A DNA stretch of 64,000 nt from UBA1672 sp965263215 (GCA_965263215.1 OZ253663.1:1364001-1428000), one strand, 5' to 3'. Counted from the first letter of the stretch, positions 26,184 to 35,900 are shown. The notes: generated by a model from the sequence alone, not told the origin. Translations and numbers: made by a program.

Positions 26184-26635
26184 GGGATTGTTACTTTTTG
26201 GCTGTTGCCACCGTTAAAGCGTCCTAAATTTCCAAGCAATTGTTGCATAAACGTCAGGTCATTACCGTGAGTTGGCGTTTTCGTGCGTGTGTAGGGAATA
26301 TTTTCACGATCACCATCCAGATGTTCCAATGTCTGTACAACACCATTTTCATCAAACGCAACGGCAACAATACGTTCATCGGTCACTTCATGATCCAAGA
26401 TGCTGCGTTTTTCAGTTTCTTGCCCGATATAGTACCAGATGTTGTTATTGAAGGTGGATTGCGTTGTGGGTGAGCCCAAGATACGCAAAACATCAGAGCG
26501 CGTGTGCTCTCCCGGCTTTACTTCCTCAACCTGAAAATCCTGCAACATGTTCCCGTGCTGTGATGTCACAGGCGAGCAGGCTGTGGCTGTTCCCAATAGT
26601 AAGAGACAAAAAACAATTTTGATTTTTTTTTGCAT
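26180..26635 (-). CDS. bamE: BamE-like outer-membrane assembly lipoprotein
   Basis: 151 residues with a lipoprotein signal (LLLGTATAC, Cys20) and the BamE/SmpA fold: VEEVKPGEHTRSDVLRILGSPT, then WYYIGQETEKR and IVAVAFDENGVVQTLEHL. BamE supports BamA-mediated insertion of outer-membrane proteins. In alphaproteobacteria it sits next to the UbcC-DUF177-plsX-fabH cluster, as here. Overlaps the convergent neighbour by 4 bp. Confidence 0.9.
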   Translation of the reverse strand: MQKKIKIVFCLLLLGTATACSPVTSQHGNMLQDFQVEEVKPGEHTRSDVLRILGSPTTQSTFNNNIWYYIGQETEKRSILDHEVTDERIVAVAFDENGVVQTLEHLDGDRENIPYTRTKTPTHGNDLTFMQQLLGNLGRFNGGNSQKVTIP

Positions 26636-26709
26636 GGCATTCTTTGATATTAGTGATATGTGTTACGAAGCTTAGAGATAATTTTCAGAAAAACCTAGAG
26701 CAAAAATTG

Positions 26710-27300
26710 ATGTTGGGCGGATTATTCAAGAAAAAAGATGATGGTGTTAGAGAAAATCGGGATATCACCGATGATTTATATGCTTGTGCGCTAAGGAATA
26801 CGCGCGATCCTGTTTTTTATGAGGAATATGGTGTCCCCGATAGTTTTGACGGGCGCTTTGATCTGTTGCTTGTGCATATTTTTATTATTATGCACCTTCT
26901 TATGGGGCGGGAAGAGTATGAAGACTTGGCGCAGTCTTTGTTTGATTCCGTCTTTAAGGACATGGATCAGACGCTGCGAGAGATGGGGATTGGCGATATG
27001 GGCGTGCCAAAACACATGAAACGTATGATGAAGGCGTTTAATGGACGTATGCATTCCTATCAGTGGGCCATAGACCCGGACAGTTTGGAAGGGCAAGAGG
27101 TTGAGGGGCTTCAGAAAACATCTTTGGTGCAGGCATTAGAGCGTAATCTTTATGGCACAGTGAAGGACAATGAGGGCTGGGATAGTCGTGTTCTAAAAGA
27201 TATGGAAGCATTCATTGTTGATAACATAAAAGACAAAAGCTCTAAAAGAATTGAAGATATTCTAAATGGCCTTATTGTTTATAGGAGCAAGGAAGGTTAG
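26710..27300 (+). CDS. Ubiquinol-cytochrome c chaperone family protein (CBP3-like)
   Basis: About 196 residues. The pattern DPVFYEEYGVPDSFDGRFDLLLVHIF..LLMGREE and FDSVFKDMDQTLREMGIGDMGVPKHMKRMMKAFNGR is the CBP3/UbcC signature (helper of bc1 complex assembly, cytochrome b translation in mitochondria). In alphaproteobacteria it lies next to DUF177. The frame opens at 26644 but MLGGLFKKKDD (ATG 26710) is the more family-like start; SD evidence is weak for both. Followed after 2 bp by the DUF177 gene. Confidence 0.8.
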   Translation: MLGGLFKKKDDGVRENRDITDDLYACALRNTRDPVFYEEYGVPDSFDGRFDLLLVHIFIIMHLLMGREEYEDLAQSLFDSVFKDMDQTLREMGIGDMGVPKHMKRMMKAFNGRMHSYQWAIDPDSLEGQEVEGLQKTSLVQALERNLYGTVKDNEGWDSRVLKDMEAFIVDNIKDKSSKRIEDILNGLIVYRSKEG

Positions 27301-27302
27301 GT

Positions 27303-27908
27303 ATGAACGAATCTGATACAGTTTTACCGGAACAGGAATGGTCGCATAATTTCGATGTTGAAGATGTCGATAGTAAGCCTGTTGAGATTACAGTAACGGC
27401 TCCGGACGCGAACTTTCCTGCTCTTTGTAATCGTCTTGGTTTACATTCCATAGAGGCTTTGAGCGCGGACATCGTATTGGTTCGAAACGATGTTAATAAA
27501 GTCATACATGTAAGTGGTCGTATTAACGCCGATATTCATCAATTATGTGTCGTGACAGCAGAGCCGTTGGCGCAGAATGTTAGCGATACATTTGAGGCGT
27601 GGTTCGCAGAGCCAAGTAACGCGGTGTCTTTCACAAAGGTTAAGCGCGAGCGTGATGCCGTTAAAGACAAGAACGAGCAGCCCATATTGGAAGAATATGA
27701 TGACCCCGAAGAAGTGGTCGATGGCAAAATAGATTTAGGTGAGTTGGTAACGCAACATTTATCCTTATCACTGAACCCGTATCCTAAGGCAGAGGGGGCA
27801 GAGCATAGCGTGCAAGAAACTGCCCTTGATGATGAAGATGATATTTATGCCAACCCGTTTGCGGCACTGAAAGATTGGAAAGCATCCGAGAAAAAGAAGG
27901 ATAAATAG
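27303..27908 (+). CDS. DUF177 / YceD-family protein
   Basis: 201 residues. YceD-like segments are VSGRINADIHQLCVVTAEPLAQ (the C..C-type strand retains one Cys), EEYDDPEEVVDGKIDLGELVTQHLSLSLNPYP (the diagnostic acid-GxIDLGELVxQxLxLxLxPYP) and a tail NPFAALKDWK. The family sits beside rpmF and plsX in most proteobacteria and is implicated in 23S rRNA/large-subunit assembly. Coupled to the upstream gene by a 2-bp gap. Confidence 0.88.
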   Translation: MNESDTVLPEQEWSHNFDVEDVDSKPVEITVTAPDANFPALCNRLGLHSIEALSADIVLVRNDVNKVIHVSGRINADIHQLCVVTAEPLAQNVSDTFEAWFAEPSNAVSFTKVKRERDAVKDKNEQPILEEYDDPEEVVDGKIDLGELVTQHLSLSLNPYPKAEGAEHSVQETALDDEDDIYANPFAALKDWKASEKKKDK

Positions 27909-27991
27909 GGGCAGGCGCTGTAAAAAAATCATCGATAAGTGTAATAATTTCCTTGCGTTGTCGCCGGATTTTCGCTATTACCCTGTTTCCG

Positions 27992-28020
27992 TTCACAATA
28001 ATTTGTTAGAACTGTAGAAT
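27992..28020 (+). promoter_or_regulatory. Putative sigma-70 promoter for rpmF-plsX-fabH
   Basis: -35 TTCACA (27992-27997), 17-nt spacer, -10 TAGAAT (28015-28020); five of six consensus bases each. It precedes the rpmF ATG by 26 bp. Confidence 0.5.
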
Positions 28021-28046
28021 AAAAGCACGATTAAAGGATTAGAGCT

Positions 28047-28226
28047 ATGGCTGTACCAAAGAGAAAAACAACTAAATCCAAGCGTAACATGCGCCGTGCG
28101 CATCATGCCTTACCTGTTGAAAACTGGGTAGAAGACAGCAACACAGGTGAGCCGGTTCGTCGCCACCATGTTGACTTGAAGACAGGCATGTATAAAGGTC
28201 GTCAGGTTATCGAAGATCGCGATTAG
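28047..28226 (+). CDS. rpmF: RpmF, 50S ribosomal protein L32
   Basis: 59 codons plus stop. Translation starts MAVPKRKTTKSKRNMRRAHH, with the typical basic N-terminus of L32, and continues LPVENWVEDSNTGEPVRRHH, then LKTGMYKGRQVI. No zinc cysteines, as in the non-zinc alphaproteobacterial form. SD AAAGGATTAGAG upstream. The position between DUF177 and plsX is universal in proteobacteria. Confidence 0.97.
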   Translation: MAVPKRKTTKSKRNMRRAHHALPVENWVEDSNTGEPVRRHHVDLKTGMYKGRQVIEDRD

Positions 28227-28326
28227 AGCATACCGCGCTAATTGTCTTTGCTGTTTCAAAAGCGTTAAATCTACGTTATATATCTTGATATAAAAATGTC
28301 ATGCGGATGATTTGTGTCTGCGCGGC

Positions 28327-29418
28327 ATGTTCAAAACACACACGGGATGTGACTTTTTGCCGGATCAAACGACATCAACGGATTACATTAATATTGCAAT
28401 AGATGCTATGGGTGGAGACTTTGGTCCGAGCGAGATTATTCCTGCTTTGGACATTGTCGCAAAAGGCAGGCCTGATGTTTCTTTCTTGGTATTTGGTGAC
28501 GAAAATGCAATAAAACCGCATCTATCTAAATATCCCAACCTGAGCAAACGTGTTTCTGTTCGCCATACGGATAACATGATCAAAAATGACGATAAACCGT
28601 CTTTGGCTTTGCGCTCCAGTAAGGGTACAGGTATGCGCTTGGCAATCGAAGCGGTTAAAAGCGGCGAGGCCAAGGCCGTTGTGTCCGCTGGTAATACCGG
28701 TGCGTTGATGGCGATGGCCAAAATGGTTTTAAAGACGGTTCCCGGGATACATCGCCCCGCTATTGCATCGGTTATGCCCGGTATTAACGGCGATAGCATT
28801 ATGCTTGATTTAGGGGCGAATGTTCTTGTTGATGGAGAGAATCTCGTGCAGTTCGCGATTCTGGGCTCAATCTTTGCACGCGCGCACAAAAGAATTGAAA
28901 GGCCAACTGTTGGTCTGCTGAATGTCGGTTCAGAGGAGACTAAAGGGCCTGATCATGTTCGTAAGGCCGCGGAAATATTATCATGTGTGGATTTCCCCGG
29001 CGAATATAAGGGCTTCGTTGAGGGCAATGATATTACCAAAGGAACGGTTGATGTTATCGTCAGTGATGGCTATGCGGGGAATATCGCGCTTAAGACTGCC
29101 GAAGGGGTTGGCAGCCTGACAAAACATTATTTCAGTGAATCATTTGCCTCCAGCCCGCTGGCGATGCTAGGCGGTTTGTTCGCATACTTTTCGCTTAAGT
29201 CCCTCAAAAAGCGCATGGATCCTCGGCTTTATAACGGGGGTGTGTTTTTGGGATTGAATGGTGTATGTATCAAAAGTCATGGCGGGGCTGATGCTCTGGC
29301 ATTTTCACAAGCCGTCGTACTTGCCGTTAGATTGGCAAGGGAAGGATATATTGATCAGGTCGTAAAGGATATTGCCCACCTGACTGATCAAGAAACGTTT
29401 ATATCCCAAGAAGCATAA
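28327..29418 (+). CDS. plsX: PlsX, phosphate acyltransferase
   Basis: Makes acyl-phosphate from acyl-ACP for phospholipid synthesis. Landmarks: IAIDAMGGDFGPSEIIPALD, VVSAGNTGALMAMAKMVL, MLDLGANVLVDGENLVQFA, FVEGNDITKGTVDVIVSDGYAGNIALKTAEG, GVFLGLNGVCIKSHGGAD. The true start is unclear: TTG 28312, ATG 28327 and TTG 28357 are in frame, none with a strong SD (GGGA at 28344-28347 is 9 nt before 28357). I give the ATG. Confidence 0.93.
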   Translation: MFKTHTGCDFLPDQTTSTDYINIAIDAMGGDFGPSEIIPALDIVAKGRPDVSFLVFGDENAIKPHLSKYPNLSKRVSVRHTDNMIKNDDKPSLALRSSKGTGMRLAIEAVKSGEAKAVVSAGNTGALMAMAKMVLKTVPGIHRPAIASVMPGINGDSIMLDLGANVLVDGENLVQFAILGSIFARAHKRIERPTVGLLNVGSEETKGPDHVRKAAEILSCVDFPGEYKGFVEGNDITKGTVDVIVSDGYAGNIALKTAEGVGSLTKHYFSESFASSPLAMLGGLFAYFSLKSLKKRMDPRLYNGGVFLGLNGVCIKSHGGADALAFSQAVVLAVRLAREGYIDQVVKDIAHLTDQETFISQEA

Positions 29419-29448
29419 AAGTAAGAGCCTAAGGAATTAATGTAGCCT

Positions 29449-30411
29449 ATGTCTATCCGTTCTAAAATTATATCAACAGGAAGTTATCTTCCCGAAAAAA
29501 TAATGACAAACAGTGACTTGGAGAAGATTGTTGATACTTCTGATGAGTGGATTTTTCAGCGTAGCGGTATCAAGCAACGTCACATTGCCGCCGACGATCA
29601 AAGCACAGCCGATATGGCCGTGATTGCCGCCAAGAACGCGATTGAACAGGCTGGCATAAGCCCTGAGGATATTGACGGTATAATCGTGGCAACCACCACA
29701 CCTGATCAAACATTTCCATCCGTTGCGGTGCGTGTTCAATCCGCGCTGGATGTGCCTGTTGGTGTTGCATTTGACGTTCAGGCGGTCTGTACAGGGTTTG
29801 TATATGCGCTGAGTGTTGCAGATAATTTTATTAAAGCAGGGCAACTTAAACGCATTCTGGTGATTGGCGCGGAAAAAATGAGTGCTATTCTGGATTGGGA
29901 AGATCGTACAACATGCGTTCTTTTTGGTGATGGCGCGGGTGCTGTGATCTTAGAAGCGCAAGAGGGTGGTGACGCAGGCATATTGTCGTCGCATCTATAT
30001 GCTGACGGGCGTTTGAAAGATATTCTGTACACTGATGGCGGTGTCAGCACGACAGGCCAAAGTGGCCATATTGTCATGCATGGCCGCGAAGTGTTCAAAC
30101 ATGCGGTTAACCTTATGGCAGACGCCGTGCGCAAGGCGCTTGAGGAGAATAAACTCGAAGCTTCAGATATTAACTGGCTTGTGCCGCATCAGGCGAATAT
30201 TCGTATCATCGAGGCCACCGCCAAGAAACTGTCTTTGCCTATGGAGCGTGTTGTCGTAACGGTAGAAAATCACGGCAATACGTCAGCGGCCTCTATTCCG
30301 TTGGCATTTGATCACGCAATGCGATCGGGGAAAATAAAAGACGGCGATCTTGTGCTGTTCGAAGCGTTAGGCGGCGGTTTAACGTGGGGATCGGCGCTCG
30401 TGCGTATGTAA
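29449..30411 (+). CDS. fabH: FabH, beta-ketoacyl-ACP synthase III
   Basis: Initiates fatty-acid synthesis by condensing acetyl-CoA with malonyl-ACP. 320 residues with the Cys-His-Asn triad: Cys114 in DVQAVCTGFVYAL, His in WLVPHQANIRII and Asn in VENHGNTSAASIPLAFD. GGGLTWGSALVRM is the typical C-terminus. Follows plsX by 30 bp. Confidence 0.96.
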   Translation: MSIRSKIISTGSYLPEKIMTNSDLEKIVDTSDEWIFQRSGIKQRHIAADDQSTADMAVIAAKNAIEQAGISPEDIDGIIVATTTPDQTFPSVAVRVQSALDVPVGVAFDVQAVCTGFVYALSVADNFIKAGQLKRILVIGAEKMSAILDWEDRTTCVLFGDGAGAVILEAQEGGDAGILSSHLYADGRLKDILYTDGGVSTTGQSGHIVMHGREVFKHAVNLMADAVRKALEENKLEASDINWLVPHQANIRIIEATAKKLSLPMERVVVTVENHGNTSAASIPLAFDHAMRSGKIKDGDLVLFEALGGGLTWGSALVRM

Positions 30412-30501
30412 TCGCGTTATTTTCCATACCAATTTTATCAAAAAAATCTTTTTACCCATTGAACCCGTATCATTTTTTTGTGGTTATACGTGTCAGGAAG
30501 A

Positions 30502-30530
30502 TTGACGCGAACATTCTGAATCGGTACTCT
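30502..30530 (+). promoter_or_regulatory. Putative promoter for ihfA
   Basis: -35 TTGACG (30502-30507), 17-nt spacer, TACTCT (30525-30530). The -35 is near-perfect, the -10 weak; 27 bp from the ihfA ATG. Confidence 0.4.
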
Positions 30531-30557
30531 TAATGTACACAAAATGGAGTTATAGCT

Positions 30558-30854
30558 ATGGAAAGTCGCACGGTTACGCGCGCAGATCTTGCCGAAGCAG
30601 TTTATGAAGAAGTCGGCTTGTCTCGTAATGAATCATCTGATTTGGTTGAATCTGTATTGGACGAAGTTTCAAAAGCATTGATTGATGGTGAGAATGTAAA
30701 GGTTTCATCTTTCGGAAGTTTTACAATTCGCGAAAAGGGGGAGCGTATCGGACGTAACCCTAAGACGGGCGTAGAAGTGCCTATTTCTCCGCGTAAGGTA
30801 TTGGTTTTTAGGGCATCTCATGTGCTTAAAGACCGTGTGAATAGAGGGAAATAG
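30558..30854 (+). CDS. ihfA: IHF alpha subunit
   Basis: 98-residue HU/IHF-family DNA-bending protein. VTRADLAEAVYEEVGLSRNE start, VKVSSFGSFTIREKGERIGRNPKTG and the beta-arm VEVPISPRKVLVFRAS (with the intercalating Pro of IHF) identify the alpha subunit. Canonical place after fabH and before a MerR regulator. AAAATGGAGTTATAGCT holds the SD GGAG. Confidence 0.95.
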   Translation: MESRTVTRADLAEAVYEEVGLSRNESSDLVESVLDEVSKALIDGENVKVSSFGSFTIREKGERIGRNPKTGVEVPISPRKVLVFRASHVLKDRVNRGK

Positions 30855-30898
30855 AAGAGTTTCTCTAAGATTTTAAGAAGTTCGATAGAAAAGGTATT

Positions 30899-31474
30899 AT
30901 GGTTATGCAAGAGAGTTCAGCGAAAAACACGAATGAGAATAATCATGACAATGACTCTTCTTCGCACAAATCTCCTGAATATGACCGTAGTGCCGTTCAA
31001 GCCGGCGCTGCTCTTAATAGCTCTCGCAGAAAGAAATCAGCCGCAGCGTTCAGAACCATCAGTGAAGTTGCTGATGATCTCGGCGTGAAACAACATGTTT
31101 TGCGGTTCTGGGAAACCAAGTTTTCACAAGTTAAGCCACTGAAGCGCGGTGGTGGTCGTCGTTATTATCGTCCTGAGGATATAGAGCTTCTAGAGGCGAT
31201 ACATCATCTTCTGTATGTTGAAGGCTATACCATCAAAGGCGTTCAAAAATTGTTGCGTGAAGCCGGTAAAAAGCAAGTCGTTAGCGTGTTTTCCGGTAAA
31301 AAATCCGGAGTAGAGCAGAGAAGGCCACTTACAGGCGGGGCAGCGCATGCCGCGGAAAAAGTGCAGGACACGCCAAATAAAATGGGCAATCTGTCACCCA
31401 AACAACGCGAAGTTCTGGAAACTGTTCTTGAAGAGCTTAAGGAATTACGTGGCATGATTAAGCCGCGTGGTTAA
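30899..31474 (+). CDS. MerR-family transcriptional regulator
   Basis: 191 residues: a disordered N-terminus (about 1-45, Asn/Ser/His-rich), a MerR winged helix (AAFRTISEVADDLGVKQHVLRFWETKFSQVKPLKRGGGRRYYRPEDIELLEAI) and a C-terminal helix (about 150-190). Such MerR proteins downstream of ihfA and upstream of tRNA-Pro are conserved in alphaproteobacteria with unknown target. Two ATGs (30899, 30905) share AAAAGG (30889-30894) as SD. Confidence 0.88.
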   Translation: MVMQESSAKNTNENNHDNDSSSHKSPEYDRSAVQAGAALNSSRRKKSAAAFRTISEVADDLGVKQHVLRFWETKFSQVKPLKRGGGRRYYRPEDIELLEAIHHLLYVEGYTIKGVQKLLREAGKKQVVSVFSGKKSGVEQRRPLTGGAAHAAEKVQDTPNKMGNLSPKQREVLETVLEELKELRGMIKPRG

Positions 31475-31490
31475 ACGCTTTCAAAACGTA

Positions 31491-31519
31491 TTGATTTCTC
31501 CCCCGTGAGTTGTTAAATA
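31491..31519 (+). promoter_or_regulatory. Weak candidate promoter for tRNA-Pro
   Basis: TTGATT (31491-31496), 17-nt spacer, TAAATA (31514-31519); 22 bp before the tRNA. Only a moderate match. Confidence 0.3.
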
Positions 31520-31541
31520 CTCTAAATCTAATCTTAAATGT

Positions 31542-31619
31542 CGGAACGTAGCGCAGCCTGGTTAGCGCACTAAGCTGGGGGCTTAGGGGTCGGAGGTTCA
31601 AATCCTCTCGTTCCGACCA
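31542..31619 (+). tRNA. tRNA-Pro (anticodon GGG)
   Basis: Full cloverleaf. Acceptor CGGAACG/CGTTCCG pairs perfectly; anticodon stem CTAAG/CTTAG encloses the loop CTGGGGG with GGG as anticodon; T-arm GGAGG-TTCAAAT-CCTCT; a genomically encoded CCA ends at 31619. Reads CCC/CCU proline codons. It marks the left border of the accessory region. Confidence 0.95.
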
Positions 31620-31628
31620 TTTTAGATT

Positions 31629-31651
31629 TTAAGGGGGCTTGCCCCCCTTAA
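31629..31651. terminator. Strong hairpin after tRNA-Pro, possible bidirectional terminator
   Basis: TTAAGGGGG (31629-31637), loop CTTGC, CCCCCTTAA (31643-31651); perfect 9-bp stem. No long T run follows on either strand, so efficiency is uncertain. It separates the tRNA from the convergent gene at 31683. Confidence 0.5.
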
Positions 31652-31682
31652 TTCCAGATATTGTGCTTGAGGGTTTGATTTT

Positions 31683-32045
31683 TTAGTAGTCAGGTAGGAA
31701 CGTATTATCCATGTCGCCGCCTAAATCAAGCTCGGCGCCACCAAGGTCTGCGGCCATTTGTTCTGTTCCGCCGCCGAGCCATTCTGCCACTGTGTTTAGT
31801 CCGTCTGATATCCCGAGGGAATCAAAGGCCTGAAGGATTGGATCTTTCACGGCTTCGAATAGGGCAACACCGCCGGGATCGTAATGCCAAAGTGCCAAGT
31901 CCAGCAATCCAAAACCGACATAAAGGCAAACGCCCTTAACTGCAAAATTGAATACTTTAGACAATGTATTGCCTAATGATTCTCCAGCACTATTAATGGA
32001 TTCACCGATTGAATGCCCCATAGATTGGCTTGCTGCTGCGCCCAT
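31683..32045 (-). CDS. Unknown 120-residue protein, Fur-box-associated
   Basis: No family recognised. The N-terminus is small-residue rich (MGAAASQSMGHSIGESINSA), followed by a hydrophobic stretch at about 31-53 (FNFAVKGVCLYVGFGLLDLALW), an amphipathic middle and an acidic Gly/Asp C-terminus (DLGGAELDLGGDMDN). It has no classical signal peptide, so it could be a membrane-associated or secreted small protein. AAGGAAACAAAAC upstream is a good SD. Diverges from the lipoprotein gene across three Fur-like boxes. Confidence 0.75.
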   Translation of the reverse strand: MGAAASQSMGHSIGESINSAGESLGNTLSKVFNFAVKGVCLYVGFGLLDLALWHYDPGGVALFEAVKDPILQAFDSLGISDGLNTVAEWLGGGTEQMAADLGGAELDLGGDMDNTFLPDY

Positions 32046-32072
32046 GTTTTGTTTCCTTGAATTAAATTGAAA

Positions 32073-32145
32073 TAATAATCATTCTTAATTGACAACTTAA
32101 TTGAGAATCACTATCAATGTCAACAGTGAATGAGAATTATTATTA
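32073..32145. promoter_or_regulatory. Three Fur-like 7-1-7 boxes, centres exactly 29 bp apart
   Basis: TAATAATCATTCTTA (32073-32087), TGAGAATCACTATCA (32102-32116) and TGAGAATTATTATTA (32131-32145), compared with the 7-1-7 Fur consensus TGATAATnATTATCA. Centres are 32080, 32109 and 32138. Box 1 reads as the reverse complement of box 3 with two differences, so the set is symmetric about box 2, which is near the middle of the 121-bp divergent region. Confidence 0.6.
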
Positions 32146-32166
32146 ATTAAGCAAAAGGTTATATTC

Positions 32167-32892
32167 ATGGGTGCGAAATCATTAGTATCAGCAACAGCAT
32201 TAAGTGTCATTTTGATGGCCGCAGCAGGGTGTAAAGAGCAAGATGAAAAAGATAGTGCTGTAGAGAAACGCAATACAAACACGACTGAAATTGTTTCAGA
32301 CACAATACCGGGGCAAGTTGAGACATCGTCCTATGGTACGCCGAAATTTGATTTTTCTGTTGAAGATGTGGAGCCACAAGGGGGGGCGGTAATTGAGACG
32401 CAGGCTGCCTCGCAAAACGCGCCATCAAATCTTGATGCAGAGCAAGGTAAGTTCGCTGGAAATCCTTATGCAACAGTAACGGAGGAAGATATGAGATATG
32501 TCGATATTCCGGGCAACGAATTTTCAATGGTATTTACTAGCGCATCTTTTCCGCAAGGCCGAACCGTCACGATTGATCCCGATGATATGATGCCTGTGAA
32601 TGACCCGCGCAGAGATGGATTGGCCGTATTGGCACCGCGTCAGAGGTTCTTCTATGAAATAAATAACCAACTTCCTTCTATTCCCGGGCGTGAAATGGCG
32701 CGTTTGGGGGAAAATGAAGGCCTTAGTCCTAAAGGCGCTGTCACAATGTATAAGCATCTGACGGATGAACCAATACTAAGCAATAGTGGCGAAGTCATTG
32801 GCGGCGGGCATGGCATATCGAAGGATCAAATCCTTGAAGCAATGAGACGATGTCATGAACCACGAGGCTTGAGCGTACCTACAGTCGAATAG
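32167..32892 (+). CDS. Unknown lipoprotein (241 residues)
   Basis: Lipoprotein signal ending MAAAGC (Cys22), then an acidic, Lys/Asp/Asn-rich linker (about 23-60) and a domain of about 180 residues with no motif I recognise (VDIPGNEFSMVFTSASFPQG, NDPRRDGLAVLAPRQRFFYE). A final segment contains QILEAMRRCHEPRGL. SD AAAAGG 8 nt upstream. 12 bp separate it from the giant gene that follows, so they are probably co-transcribed. The three Fur-like boxes just upstream suggest iron control. Confidence 0.78.
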   Translation: MGAKSLVSATALSVILMAAAGCKEQDEKDSAVEKRNTNTTEIVSDTIPGQVETSSYGTPKFDFSVEDVEPQGGAVIETQAASQNAPSNLDAEQGKFAGNPYATVTEEDMRYVDIPGNEFSMVFTSASFPQGRTVTIDPDDMMPVNDPRRDGLAVLAPRQRFFYEINNQLPSIPGREMARLGENEGLSPKGAVTMYKHLTDEPILSNSGEVIGGGHGISKDQILEAMRRCHEPRGLSVPTVE

Positions 32893-32904
32893 CGAGTTTT
32901 ATCA

Positions 32905-35900
32905 ATGGCACAGACACACACACTTGGTTTACGTGGTCATTTTGCGATCACGTCTATGTTACAGAACGCGGCAGATCATTATGGTGTACGCATCGCGAGT
33001 GATGGCAATGGCGCATACGAAATTGGCTCAGTGATTTCGGATAATGAAGAAGATCATGATTTTGATATTGATACATTTGCGCCATCATTCATTGAGCATG
33101 ACGGGAATGTATTGTCGCGCCAAGACACCAAAGCTCTTCTGGATTTCATGAACCAGCCCTTTAGGGTGCTTGCGGAACGACGACAAGCGATAGAAAATCC
33201 TGACCAAAGTAAAAAAGAGCGCTTTAATGCAAGCCATAAAGATCGTGTGTCAGTGCATCGCCTGTTAAGATTTGCCACAACAGGTAGTGTTGAAATTCCG
33301 CCGGATATAGAAGATGAGTTAGAAAAGGAGACTGCGGAATGTCACGCCAAGACTGAGCAAGCCATGCGTGACATGGATTCATGGCGCAAGGAAGTTGAAA
33401 TTGGTAATCCGGAAAATGTTCAAAGCGCTGTACCGCACTCATCCATCGAGCCTGATCGAGGGTTCGTTTTTGAATTAGATGAGCAGTGTTTTGGTGCGGG
33501 ACGACATCAGGGAATTCATCAGGAAACACTGAACACGTTATTCTGGCGCGCTGTCGGTAAAGCGAAAGGCTATGCGTATGATATTAAGCCGAAAGCTGTG
33601 AGCCTTACCGCGAGCGAATTGGAAACGTTCTATGATGAAGCTCATAATATGGGCTTAAATGATTTAATCGATCAGGTGGAGTTTGAAGAGGCTGTTCAGG
33701 AGAAACTGCAAAATGTAGCAGACCGAAAGAGAAAAATTGAATATTCGGCCGCATTTCAAAGTCTGACTGTGAATAATTCTACAAATAGTAGCAGTGATAT
33801 AAAAAAATTAATGGGTGCATCTTCCGCATTAAAACCGATTATTGAATCAAAGGCGATGCAGGATGTATGGGCACGTTACAACTTTACGGAACGTCATAAT
33901 TCCCCGATGGAAGGTGTTGGCAAGGAATATGCTGTCTTTCTTGCGTTGATGGATGCATATAGCCAAAAGGACGATATATCGCAGGTTGATGTTGAGGCTT
34001 TGGCGCAAGAATTCGCGCCGCTGCTCGCGTTCTCTGATAAGGTTGTAGAAACCTTGCAAGATGGATTTGAAAAGTCGGGAACACAAAGCCCCGCACGCAA
34101 TACATTAGAAAAGATTGAAAACAATTTTAAAGACGCCAGTGTTGCGGGGATATCTATATCAGATGATATGCTCAAGGAGGATTACCAAGACATTCTCTCT
34201 GCATTGGAAAAGTCTATCGGGCAGGGCGGCTCTGCGCTCTCCCAGACCAGTGAGGCCGCAGTTGATACTGCGCTGGACTTTACCATGGATGTTGTGAATT
34301 TTATTAAGGAGTCCCCCAAAGTCGCAGCAACCTTTGTCGGATTGGCGACAACACTTTTCATTATGAACGGCGCGAGCCCTGAAGATGCTCAGGCGGCGGC
34401 TGAAAGCATTATGGTTTTTGGTGAAAACGGCCTTGAGGAAATGACAATTGATTCCGAATTGCTTCCTGAAGAAGCCCGCAATACGCAGAACTGGCACTGG
34501 GATATGGGGCCATTAGGGATGTATAAGCATTATATGTACGATAATGCTGTGGTTGGCCCTGCGCAAACAATTATGGATTGGATGCGTATTGGCATGCAGG
34601 GCGGGCTTGACGCTATGGGACTTCCCGTTAATCCCGATCCGGCGTTTTCAAAAGCAGCAGAGAGCACGGCAGATTCTCTGGGGAAGCAGCTTTTCAATAT
34701 TAACCTTTTCCAAAATGCGTCACATGCGGCGTTTTGGATGTATATGGTCTCTAAAGGCTATAATCATGGGTTTAAGGGGGCAAACAAGATTTTTGATCTT
34801 ATGTCGCCCTTGACTGATTTAAGTTACACCGCAGGCGTAAGCGGAGCAGAAGCGTTACACCTTAAAAAGGCGACAACACTGTCCGATCGATTAATCGCCC
34901 TTACACAGGATGTGAATGTCGAAAGAAAAGACCCGCAAATATACGGAGAAGTCTTCCAAAGGAAATGTGCGCTTTCAAATGCAGCATGTGTGTTGAAGTC
35001 TTACGAAAAGCAAGTGGCGCGTAATTACGGTGAAACTATGAAGAGCTTGGTAGAGGCAGCTCATGCGCGTTTGGAGTTAGAGGAAACGCTCCCTGATTAT
35101 ATTGAAGATGCCGCGTTTGATGTGAAAATGGCAGGCATTCAAAAGCATTTTAAAATCGGCGCATCTAATTATCATAAAACCCTGCAAGCATTGGATAAAT
35201 TTGATCTTACACTTGAAAACATGGCAGATCATATTGGCGTTGGAGAGCCGTGGTATCAGCATTATGTTCGTGAATGTCTTGAAAATGTAACGAATGCGCT
35301 TCGGGATTATCAAGATTCAGGTAATGCACAGGCACTTCAAGATGTGCTCAATGAAAATTTGCAAAATCTTGTGGCGATACAGGTGCACCACACTGGTGCG
35401 TCGCCACTTTACGCGGCATTGATGGGTGAGGAGCCTGATGAGCGGGGTAGTGATAAGCTAAAAAGTTCTGCGAAGGCGCAATATGGTCAATTAAAACGCG
35501 AAAACCGTATTCATGAGAACAGGGAAAAACTTCAGGGCGCAGAAGGGGATCTGAGCTTAACGGAAAATCTCAAGGCACGCGCAACTATACTTGGCACCGC
35601 TTTATGGGGGGGAGTCGTAGGTGCGACGCGCAGGGTACGCCAAGCTGCGAGCAAGACTTTGGGCAATAAGCCAACGATGATTGCTGCGTCCGGCTTGGCT
35701 GCGGCTTGTGTGGCGTTGGACATGGCGAGTGGTGGAAACGCTATCACCAGTACCATATCATCCGGCGTTGGCGGTACGGTGTCTGCTGCTGTTACGACAA
35801 CCACGTTTGCGATTTATAACTTTTGGGAAGATGTCCTTGGCGTGCATGTCGGTAGCGGCTTGGCGTTATTAGCAGCAGGAGCAGGGGCAGGATACGCATA

